Assembly: GCA_016193165.1 (NCBI GenBank)
Contig: JACPST010000086.1
Location: 1 to 9,134, forward strand
Direction of reading: 5' to 3'
From: Deltaproteobacteria bacterium
GTDB taxonomy: Bacteria > Bdellovibrionota > JACOXK01 > 2-02-FULL-40-11
DNA: 9,134 bases
The notes beneath the pieces are model-generated. The model saw nothing but the letters and a program-made list of their open reading frames with translations, had not been told where the DNA came from and did not search any database. The first letter of the stretch is position 1. Each line of letters starts with the position of its first letter. Below are positions 1-6,194 of this stretch, piece after piece. The position numbers were made by a program, and so were the translations under genes.

Positions 1-2
1 TT

Positions 3-176
3 TTTCTTTTATTCGGCCTACTTTTGATTGGAATGTATTTACCTTTTTTAAAAGAAATTTTTGGCCAAGAAGCCCTAAATCCCACAGATTGGATCTATAC
101 TCTCGGCGCTTCTTTAGGAATTATTATTTTTAATGAGCTATTAAAATGGCGAAAACGTCTGAAGAGCGCGCTCTAA
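3..176 (+). CDS. P-type cation-transporting ATPase, C-terminal end (partial)
   Basis: This is the last 57 codons of a gene that begins outside the window; the frame runs without a stop from the left edge to TAA at 174-176. The peptide has two hydrophobic stretches (about residues 1-15 and 31-46) joined by a short loop. It carries the pattern 'YLPFLKEIFG', then 'LNPTDW', then 'NELLKWRKR'. This is how the C-terminal transmembrane domain of SERCA/PMCA-like P2-type ATPases usually ends (consensus: vPf, about five residues, lF, then pL, then dW, ending in E-K and basic residues). The family pumps Ca2+ or other cations across the inner membrane using ATP. The catalytic domains are not in view, so the ion is not known. 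Its stop codon overlaps the stop of the convergent mgtE gene. The assignment rests on a short tail, so it is probable rather than certain. Confidence 0.72.
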   Translation, partial: FLLFGLLLIGMYLPFLKEIFGQEALNPTDWIYTLGASLGIIIFNELLKWRKRLKSAL

Positions 177-1381
177 GTTAAGTACTTAACTAAAAGTGTT
201 GCCAATCCCAAAAACGAAAAAAATCCAAAGCAATCCGTGAAGGTCGTGACAACTACTGCCGAAGCCACCGCCGGATCTACTTTAATCGCTTTTAATCCAA
301 TAGGAATTACGGCGCCCACCAAAGCCGCGATAAAAAGATTTCCAATCATCGAAAGCATAAGCACAAGCCCCAATACTGGAACCCCTTTCCAATAATAGGC
401 CACAATTGCCATCACGAGACCATTGATCACGCCATTGGCCACACCCACTTGCAGTTCTTTTATAATAACCTTCCACGCATCGGCAATGGCCACTTCCCCT
501 AAAGCCAATCCACGCACCATAATCGTCAGCGTTTGAGATCCCGCAATGCCCCCCATGCTCGCGACCACAGAAAGCCACGTGGTTCTATTTTTAATAGATT
601 TTTTAATCGGCGTAAAAACTCTCTCATCTTTTTCAACTCCCGCCATCCGATATAAATTTTGAGTCGCTTCCTCTTGAATTACTCCCATGACATCATCTAC
701 GGTGACAACCCCCAATAGTTTTTTTTCTTCATCCACCACGGGGGCAGCTAAAAAATTATGCCGTGTCATGAGCTGAGCCACTTCTGCTTGGCTTTGGTTG
801 ACCAAAATAGCCGAAACATTCGTATTCATGATGTCTTTTAATAAAACGGAGGGCTGAGATAGAATGAGATGCCTCAAAGAGACAATCCCCACCAAATGTT
901 TTTGCTCATCGATGACATAGAGGTAAAAAATCATGGGAACTTGTGTCTGAGTTCGAACGGCCTCAATGGCTTGCTGAACCGTGGCGGCTTGTGAGAGGGT
1001 GAAAACATTGGAGTTCATAATCCCGCCGGCAGTATTCTTGTCATACGCCAAAAGTTTTGAAATTTGACTTTTTTGATCGGGATCTAAGCTTGCCAAAAAT
1101 CTCTGGACTTTTTCTGAAGATAACTTTCCAAAAAGATCTGCCGCGTCATCCGGCTGTAACTTTTTTACAAGCTCTAAAGCTATTTCCCATGGCATATGAT
1201 TAAAAAACTCTTCCAAAAGCTCTGTGGTAAAATCTCGAATCGTACGAGATGCTACTTTGTGATTAAATAAAAGATTAAAAAGAACATTTTTCTGGGAGTG
1301 ATCCAGCTGTAAAAAAATAGATTGGATTTCCTCCGGGAAAGAAGTTCGGAGAACTTTTTCTAATTTTTCCGCGGTAGTCAT
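173..1381 (-). CDS. mgtE: Magnesium transporter MgtE, lacking its first membrane helix
   Basis: MgtE is a Mg2+ channel of the inner membrane, gated by cytoplasmic Mg2+ through its N and CBS domains. Read from ATG at 1381 it has 402 residues; family members are usually about 450. The order is: a helical N domain (about 5-115, with 'LQPDDAADLFGKL'), a CBS pair (about 120-245, with 'LVGIVSL' and 'LGVVTVDD'), a connecting helix, then the membrane domain. The membrane domain contains 'ASMGGIAGSQTL' (about 274-285), 'VRGLALG', and 'TTFTDCFGFFSFLGLA' with the conserved ion-site Asp at about 383. Family members have roughly 40 residues between the Trp-Leu before TM1 and the GG of TM2; here there are only 8 (W269 to G277), so TM1 is gone. 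The frame extends in phase to GTG at 1414, but homology begins after the ATG. No good ribosome binding site precedes either start, and the first 107 nt overlap the receiver gene in another frame. The family call is firm; whether the product works is doubtful. Confidence 0.9.
   Translation of the reverse strand: MTTAEKLEKVLRTSFPEEIQSIFLQLDHSQKNVLFNLLFNHKVASRTIRDFTTELLEEFFNHMPWEIALELVKKLQPDDAADLFGKLSSEKVQRFLASLDPDQKSQISKLLAYDKNTAGGIMNSNVFTLSQAATVQQAIEAVRTQTQVPMIFYLYVIDEQKHLVGIVSLRHLILSQPSVLLKDIMNTNVSAILVNQSQAEVAQLMTRHNFLAAPVVDEEKKLLGVVTVDDVMGVIQEEATQNLYRMAGVEKDERVFTPIKKSIKNRTTWLSVVASMGGIAGSQTLTIMVRGLALGEVAIADAWKVIIKELQVGVANGVINGLVMAIVAYYWKGVPVLGLVLMLSMIGNLFIAALVGAVIPIGLKAIKVDPAVASAVVVTTFTDCFGFFSFLGLATLLVKYLT
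176..191. repeat. Perfect 16-bp palindrome at convergent gene ends
   Basis: AGTTAAGTACTTAACT reads the same on both strands. It begins on the last base of the ATPase stop codon and lies within the final codons of mgtE (Val-Lys-Tyr-Leu-Thr). As RNA it could fold as a 6-bp stem with a GUAC loop. It is AT-rich and lacks a clear flanking U-tract, so it would be a weak bidirectional terminator at best. It could equally be a protein-binding palindrome or chance. Confidence 0.45.
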
Positions 1382-1679
1382 CCGCGCCCGCTTCAATCCC
1401 CCAAAATCGATCACTTTCTTGCGCCTTGGCTGTCAGCATCACAACGGGCGTATTTTTAAGATGTGGATCTTTTTTAATTTCCCGACAAAGTTGATACCCA
1501 TTGAGATGGGGCATCATCACATCTAATAAAATTAAATCTGGTTTTTCTTTTTTAGCTTTTTCTAGTCCTGATAGGCCATCATTGGCCGATACAACCATAT
1601 ACCCTTTGGCTTCCAATAAGAGTTGAATGGTAACGACCAAGTCTTTTTCATCATCAACTAATAATATCTTTTTTGCCAT
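1275..1679 (-). CDS. CheY-like response regulator receiver protein with a broken C-terminus
   Basis: This is a single receiver (REC) domain that would accept phosphate from a histidine kinase. It has the acidic pair D9/D10 ('LLVDDE'), the phospho-acceptor D53 ('LILLDVMMP') and switch residue T83 ('VVMLTAK'). The match runs through 'GIEAGADDY' to residue 102. Receiver domains normally continue with a Thr-Lys-Pro-Phe type motif and helix 5. Here residues 103-134 are unrelated, Phe/Ser/Pro-rich sequence, read out of frame across the start of mgtE. The conserved beta5 lysine and the alpha4-beta5-alpha5 output face are therefore lost. The start is secure: AGGAGGA lies at 1690-1684, just upstream of ATG 1679. 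The gene overlaps the kinase by 26 nt, so the pair is probably translationally coupled. It is most likely a truncated remnant or a product of a deletion at the mgtE junction. It has no DNA-binding domain. Confidence 0.8.
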   Translation of the reverse strand: MAKKILLVDDEKDLVVTIQLLLEAKGYMVVSANDGLSGLEKAKKEKPDLILLDVMMPHLNGYQLCREIKKDPHLKNTPVVMLTAKAQESDRFWGIEAGADDYRGKIRKSSPNFFPGGNPIYFFTAGSLPEKCSF

Positions 1680-3183
1680 ACACTCCTCCTGGTTTTATTT
1701 CCCGTTGAACTTGCATGCGAAGTTGTTTTTTCAAAATAGATAAAAGCTCATATTCCCATTTACTCTTATAGACCACAGGAATATCTTTGACCTTTTCATC
1801 TGGCTTTTCCACTTCTTGACTGATTAAAAAAACAAAAGGCAAATCTTTCATGAGTGGCATTTCTTTTAAACGATCCACCACTTTTTCTCCAGATAAATCT
1901 GAAAGCTTTAAATCCAAAACTACCACATGCGGCTTCATTTCTTGACACTCCTCAATCCCGCGAAAGGCAGAATGACATTGCTTCACTCGATACCCTTCTT
2001 CTTCTAAAAGCTTAGATACTTTTTCTGAAAATTCCACGTCCTCATCGACCAACACCACCACAGGAACAGCCGTTGCGGGCAATGTAAACCGAAAGGTTGC
2101 CCCTTTCCCGATTTCACTTTCGGCCCAAATTTTACCCCCCTGAGCTTCGACTAAACTTTTCACAATACTTAAACCCAAGCCTGTCCCTTTGATATGCGCC
2201 CATGGCCCTTTGAGACGAACAAATCGCTTGAAAAGATGCTGCAAATTATCTTTTTCAATTCCATGTCCTGTATCTGAAACTGAAATCTCCATAAAACTAT
2301 TTTCCAAAGACCTGGCAGATAAAATAATTTTACCACCCTTCGGCGTCGCTTTAAAAGCATTACTGATCAAATTATCCAAAATTTGCTTAGTCTTTAATTC
2401 ATCCGCGTAAATAAAATAATCCTTTGGACATTCCACCAAAAGCTTTATTCCACACTGCTCTTCAAAAGAATGATAATGATGAGCCATACTACAGAGCAAT
2501 TTGCATAAAGATAACTTTTCCAAATGATACTGCATCACCCCCGCTTCAATTTTAGAAACATCCAAAAGATCATTTGAAATATCAATCATCTGATCAATAT
2601 GCCGCACCATAATCTGGAATACTTCTTCTCGTTTCTTAGCCCCTAATTTCGAATTATTAATCAAAACCATGGTACTTTTTAAAACCGTTAAGGGATTTCG
2701 AATCTCATGGGAAACCATCGCTACAAAATCACTTTTAAGCTGATTGCTTTTTTGAAGCGTTTCTAAAGCAAGTTGCAAATCTTGAGTTTTTTGATCCACC
2801 GTTTTTTGAATCGCCTCTTCCATTTTTCGAATCTTGGTTATATCTTGAAACACCAAAATCAAATGCCGGTGATGTTCCATTTCAATAAAATCAACTCTCA
2901 TAGAAACCGCTAAAGATTCTTTTTTCTTTGTAAGCACGTCGAATTCTAAGACATGTTGTTTTTTATCTTGGAGTGTTCTTTCTAAAAGTTGACGCACTTT
3001 AGAATTAGAATCTAAAAGCTTGAGCCCTTCTTTCATGAGCTCTTCAGCGGAATATCCCGTCAGCTGAGTCACTTGCGCATTCACGTCTTCAACCTCAAAC
3101 GTCGTGGGATTCACAAACACAATAGCATCCAGCATCGTGTGAAACGCCGCCTGATATTTATCTTTAAAAGCGTTATGACTCAT
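1654..3183 (-). CDS. Soluble PAS hybrid sensor histidine kinase with C-terminal receiver domain
   Basis: This 509-residue kinase has no membrane segment, so it should sense a cytoplasmic signal. In order it holds a PAS domain (about 8-120, with 'DVNAQVTQLTGYSAEEL'), a short coiled coil (about 118-150), and HisKA with the phospho-accepting H159 ('VSHEIRNPL'). A HATPase domain follows, with N box N271/N275, G1 box 'DTGHGI' (304-309) and G2 box 'GTGLGL' (333-338). A receiver domain ends the protein (about 374-490), with D380/E381, phospho-site D424 ('VVLDLKLSD'), S455 at the switch position and K473. All catalytic residues are present. The receiver is slightly atypical, with Lys-Ser where Lys-Pro is usual. 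ATG 3183 has a close AAGGA upstream and leaves the PAS domain whole. The gene is first in the leftward block and overlaps the receiver gene, which suggests a phosphorelay of kinase, internal receiver and separate receiver. The signal sensed is unknown; the neighbouring mgtE does not prove a link to Mg2+. Confidence 0.9.
   Translation of the reverse strand: MSHNAFKDKYQAAFHTMLDAIVFVNPTTFEVEDVNAQVTQLTGYSAEELMKEGLKLLDSNSKVRQLLERTLQDKKQHVLEFDVLTKKKESLAVSMRVDFIEMEHHRHLILVFQDITKIRKMEEAIQKTVDQKTQDLQLALETLQKSNQLKSDFVAMVSHEIRNPLTVLKSTMVLINNSKLGAKKREEVFQIMVRHIDQMIDISNDLLDVSKIEAGVMQYHLEKLSLCKLLCSMAHHYHSFEEQCGIKLLVECPKDYFIYADELKTKQILDNLISNAFKATPKGGKIILSARSLENSFMEISVSDTGHGIEKDNLQHLFKRFVRLKGPWAHIKGTGLGLSIVKSLVEAQGGKIWAESEIGKGATFRFTLPATAVPVVVLVDEDVEFSEKVSKLLEEEGYRVKQCHSAFRGIEECQEMKPHVVVLDLKLSDLSGEKVVDRLKEMPLMKDLPFVFLISQEVEKPDEKVKDIPVVYKSKWEYELLSILKKQLRMQVQREIKPGGVYGKKDIIS
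1684..1690 (-). promoter_or_regulatory. Strong Shine-Dalgarno of the receiver gene
   Basis: AGGAGGA on the minus strand ends 4 nt before ATG 1679. It lies inside the 3' end of the kinase coding region and fixes the receiver start despite the overlap. Confidence 0.75.
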
Positions 3184-3251
3184 AGTCCTTTTCTCACCTT
3201 AACGTATCGGAATTTCTAGCAAAAATATTTAATTTCAGATAGGATACCTTC
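3184..3251. promoter_or_regulatory. Divergent intergenic region between kinase and DUF1646 genes
   Basis: These 68 bp separate two divergently transcribed genes, so both promoters probably lie here or just inside the coding ends. The middle is AT-rich (3221-3236). I could not pick a convincing -35/-10 pair for either direction. AGGA at 3241-3244 is the likely ribosome binding site for the rightward gene, 7 nt from its ATG. Confidence 0.4.
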
Positions 3252-4271
3252 ATGAATTTTGTAGAAATAGGACTTGTTGTTATTCTTCTTATTGTATTTA
3301 GTGGGCCGTTTTTGAATCACACAATTGAGAAAAATTTAGAAGTTTTTTTATTTATCATGGGTATTTTGGCGCTCACGGCAGCTCAACTTTGGAGTCCCCA
3401 TGTCATCCATGAGGCTTTGATCTATCCACTCCCGATCAGTGTTGTCGTTTTAAGCACTGGTTTTTTATTTAAATTCACCCGAAAATACTTAGATCGACTG
3501 GTTAAAGCTATTTTTAAATTTATTCCTCAGTCGTTATTTTTATTCTTTTTAATTGTTTCACTCGGGTTGCTTTCCAGTGTTATTACCGCCATCATTGCAG
3601 CTTTGATTTTGGTAGAGCTTATCACCATTTTAGACTTAAATAGAAAAACAGAAATCAATATCACTATCATTGCTTGTTTTTCCATTGGATTAGGCGCTGC
3701 TTTAACACCGGTTGGAGAGCCCTTAAGCACGATTGTTGTAGCCAAGCTTAATGAAAATTTTTGGTTTCTACTGAAAAACTTTTATGCCTTGATTATCCCT
3801 GCCATTTTATTTCTGGGTGTTTTAGCCCCTTGGTTTCAAGGAAGAAAAAGTGTCAAAGACGACTCAAAAAACTTAAAATCGGACTCCAGCACAGAGGTCA
3901 TTTTAAGAGCTGGGAAGGTGTATCTTTTTGTGATGGCCTTAATCTTCTTAGGGACAGGCTTTAAACCCCTTATTGATGCTTATGTCGTGAAGCTCCCCAG
4001 TGGTATCTTATTTTGGCTCAACATCACTTCCGCCATCTTAGACAATGCGACTCTTGCGGCGGCCGAAGTCAGCCCTGCCCTTTCTCTGATCCAACTAAAA
4101 TCTATCCTTATGGCGCTTTTGATCAGCGGCGGCATTCTCATCCCCGGCAATATTCCTAATATCATCGCGGCAAGTAAACTCAAAATCACAAGCCGCGAGT
4201 GGGCCCAACTTGGCATCCCCCTGGGGCTTGTCATGATGATCGTTTATTTTTTAATTCTTGAAGTATTTTAA
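3252..4271 (+). CDS. DUF1646 family putative cation transporter
   Basis: This 339-residue integral membrane protein has about ten hydrophobic segments and one hydrophilic loop (about 196-216). The DUF1646 family is related to the ion transporter superfamily that includes NhaD and ArsB; its substrate is not established. Diagnostic motifs are 'ALTPVGEPLSTI' (150-161) in the first half, then 'SAILDNATLAAAE' (260-272) and 'GGILIPGNIPNII' (293-305) in the second half. Small-residue, Gly/Pro-rich motifs in both halves fit the two re-entrant hairpins typical of the superfamily. Length and ends look normal for the family. The start at ATG 3252 has AGGA 7 nt upstream. It is transcribed away from the kinase and is separated from the phosphatase genes by 74 bp that contain a likely promoter, so it may be its own unit. 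It is the third probable cation transporter here, after the P-type ATPase and MgtE. Confidence 0.8.
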   Translation: MNFVEIGLVVILLIVFSGPFLNHTIEKNLEVFLFIMGILALTAAQLWSPHVIHEALIYPLPISVVVLSTGFLFKFTRKYLDRLVKAIFKFIPQSLFLFFLIVSLGLLSSVITAIIAALILVELITILDLNRKTEINITIIACFSIGLGAALTPVGEPLSTIVVAKLNENFWFLLKNFYALIIPAILFLGVLAPWFQGRKSVKDDSKNLKSDSSTEVILRAGKVYLFVMALIFLGTGFKPLIDAYVVKLPSGILFWLNITSAILDNATLAAAEVSPALSLIQLKSILMALLISGGILIPGNIPNIIAASKLKITSREWAQLGIPLGLVMMIVYFLILEVF

Positions 4272-4283
4272 ACCACTCTTTCC

Positions 4284-4313
4284 TTGACTTCGTTCGCAGC
4301 GATTTGTTAGAAA
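4284..4313 (+). promoter_or_regulatory. Candidate sigma70-type promoter for the phosphatase-lnt operon
   Basis: TTGACT (4284-4289) matches the -35 consensus at five of six bases. It is followed 18 nt later by TAGAAA (4308-4313), a weak -10 preceded by a TG extension (TGT, 4305-4307). The site lies about 30 nt before the start codon, after the DUF1646 stop. No Pho-box-like direct repeat was seen. Confidence 0.45.
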
Positions 4314-4333
4314 ATTTAGGCGGACTCTCAACC

Positions 4334-4340
4334 AGGGGGT
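4334..4340 (+). promoter_or_regulatory. Ribosome binding site of the phosphodiesterase gene
   Basis: AGGGGGT lies 5 nt before ATG 4346 and supports that start, which also gives a complete signal peptide. Confidence 0.6.
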
Positions 4341-4345
4341 AAACC

Positions 4346-6193
4346 ATGAAAAAAGGATTCCTAATCGTCGTTGTGCTCTTTTTAACGATCATAAGTGATT
4401 CACCCACTTTCTTACAGAGCGCCAATTCCACCCAAGTGATTGTGATGAGTTTTGATGGCTGCGCCAATCAACTGATGCAAAAATATCTGGACACAGATTT
4501 TAAAAACAAGGGATTTGGCCGCATTGAAAAAGAAGGGATCTTGAAAGCCATGCAAGTTTCCCTTCCCTCTCTTACAGCCACAAGTCATATTTCTATCATT
4601 ACCGGCTCTGCCCCAGATCAGCATGGCATCGTTTCGAATAACTTTCATAAAGTTACAGACTCTATTCTGAAATCTACAAATGGCTTTACAGCGGAGATTG
4701 ATCCCCAAACCCCAGCTCTTTGGGAAACAGCCAAAGCCCAGGGAAAACGCGTGGGCGTCATCACCTATCCAGGCCTGGATGGCACCACTGAGCGCCGCAC
4801 AGCAGACTGGGGACTGATTTATACCAATAGCGAACACCCTCCTTTTATTCAGGTCTTTACCAAAGCTAATTTTCAAGACTATGCCGGGGCTCTGCCTCAA
4901 GACATCCGATCCTATAGTACCCCGCTGGCGACCACGCTCACTCTTTTAGAAAATAAAACTTTAGCTAAGACAGATAGTTCTTTAGCCCATCACCATGGAA
5001 ATGGAAAAAATGAAAACGATACTGAAAAAGTAAAACGGCTATTCAAAATTTTGGCGATTGATTCAACGAACGATCAAGACAAAAATTATGATACTCTTAT
5101 TTTTGATGAAGACTCTGATTTAAAAAATGGGACCACTGGAAGTGCTTCACTCGATCAGCCATGGGCGGGATTAGGGTTTCGATCCAATGGGGTCCTCAAA
5201 GGAAGTTGGTGTAAATTGCTTTCTTTTGAACCCGATCTCTCTCGCATTGAACTTTATGTGGGGTCTCTCAATGTAACCCGGGCCTATCCTGAATCTTTCC
5301 AAGACCTAATTGCCGAGAAAGCCGGTTTTTGGCCGGGGGATCCAGATCGCAAAAATCCTAATATTTCAGATGAAATGATTTTGGAACAGGCCCTTCGATT
5401 TTCACGCTATCTCACGAAAGTTACTCTTTTAGCCGCCAGGACCCAAAAATGGGATCTGCTTTTAGCGTATCAACCTATCTTAGATGAGCTGGGACATCAG
5501 TTTTATATGGCCCACCCCAAACAAAAAGATTATTCTACTGAAAAGAGCAAAAAGTATCTTGAGATCATTCGGCAAGGCTATCTGGAAGTCAATAAAGCCG
5601 TGGATCAAATGATGAACGAATTGCCCGATACGAATTTTATCATTGTCAGTGACCATGGAATGGAACCTCTCCACACCGTTTATTATCCCAATCGAGTCTT
5701 GGCTAAAAAAGGATATCTCCCCTTTCTGACACAGAATGAAGGTCCAGATACCACTAAAATTAGAGTTCGAAGCTTTAGTTCAGGAGGAGTGGGCCATGTC
5801 TATATCAATCTAAAAGGACGAGAACCCGACGGCATCGTTTCTAAAGAAGATTTTCAAAGACTGAGACAAGAAGTTGTTGCTCTATTCAAAAAAGAACCAG
5901 CCATTGCCCAGGTATGGACAAAAGAAGAAGCTGAAAAAGGCGGCCTCAATCATCCTAATAGTGGAGATATTATTTTAGTGGGGGAGCCTGGATTTCATTT
6001 AAACGACGACATAAAGACTGGAGAACCCACAGAGCCTGCTTCTTTTTATGGACAACATGGATACGATCCATCGTTAGATTCTATGAAAGCCATTTTTGCG
6101 GCGTGGGGACATCACATTGCGCATGAATCCCCAAGAGAAATTTCTTACAAAGAGGTTTTACCTTTTACTCTAAACCTTCTTAAAAACCATTAG
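4346..6193 (+). CDS. Exported type I phosphodiesterase / nucleotide pyrophosphatase (ENPP/NPP family)
   Basis: A member of the alkaline phosphatase superfamily that cleaves phosphodiester or pyrophosphate bonds with two metal ions (usually Zn). It has 615 residues. A signal peptide (about 1-28: Lys-Lys, then a hydrophobic core, then Ser/Ala-rich) sends it to the periplasm; there is no lipobox. All expected metal ligands and the nucleophile can be placed: D37 ('VIVMSFDG'), nucleophile T77 ('PSLTATSH', aligned with the PTKTFPNH motif of NPPs), D380 and H384 ('LDELGHQF'), D436/H437 ('VSDHGME') and H571 ('GQHGYDP'). 'DQHGIVSNNF' (91-100) is also typical. A variable insert (about 205-300) carries a His-rich patch, 'LAHHHGNG', and acidic stretches. 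The gene is first in the operon, and its stop is 1 nt from the alkaline phosphatase start. The substrate is not certain: nucleotides, phosphodiesters and phosphonates are all known in the family. Confidence 0.87.
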   Translation: MKKGFLIVVVLFLTIISDSPTFLQSANSTQVIVMSFDGCANQLMQKYLDTDFKNKGFGRIEKEGILKAMQVSLPSLTATSHISIITGSAPDQHGIVSNNFHKVTDSILKSTNGFTAEIDPQTPALWETAKAQGKRVGVITYPGLDGTTERRTADWGLIYTNSEHPPFIQVFTKANFQDYAGALPQDIRSYSTPLATTLTLLENKTLAKTDSSLAHHHGNGKNENDTEKVKRLFKILAIDSTNDQDKNYDTLIFDEDSDLKNGTTGSASLDQPWAGLGFRSNGVLKGSWCKLLSFEPDLSRIELYVGSLNVTRAYPESFQDLIAEKAGFWPGDPDRKNPNISDEMILEQALRFSRYLTKVTLLAARTQKWDLLLAYQPILDELGHQFYMAHPKQKDYSTEKSKKYLEIIRQGYLEVNKAVDQMMNELPDTNFIIVSDHGMEPLHTVYYPNRVLAKKGYLPFLTQNEGPDTTKIRVRSFSSGGVGHVYINLKGREPDGIVSKEDFQRLRQEVVALFKKEPAIAQVWTKEEAEKGGLNHPNSGDIILVGEPGFHLNDDIKTGEPTEPASFYGQHGYDPSLDSMKAIFAAWGHHIAHESPREISYKEVLPFTLNLLKNH

Positions 6194-6194
6194 A

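Noticed and set aside
535..560. Ile instead of Asn in the GGNAG motif of MgtE, and Ala-Val instead of Gly-Pro before the TTxTD motif
   Set aside because: The form 'ASMGGIAGSQTL' and non-Pro variants near the Asp occur in one MgtE subfamily as I recall it, so these are probably subfamily traits, not decay.
1275..1420. Programmed ribosomal frameshift making a receiver-MgtE fusion
   Set aside because: No slippery heptamer or pause structure was seen near the junction, and a plain deletion or overlap explains the data better.
2189..2410. Rightward open frame opposite the kinase ATPase domain
   Set aside because: It lies antisense to the conserved N/G boxes and has no recognisable protein features.
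4272..4345. Rho-independent terminator or riboswitch after the DUF1646 gene
   Set aside because: No stable GC-rich stem with a U-tract was found; only a promoter-like pair and a ribosome binding site are supported.
4412..4900. Long antisense open frame opposite the phosphodiesterase gene
   Set aside because: It is a by-product of the strongly supported sense gene; the peptide has no family features and no ribosome binding site was apparent.
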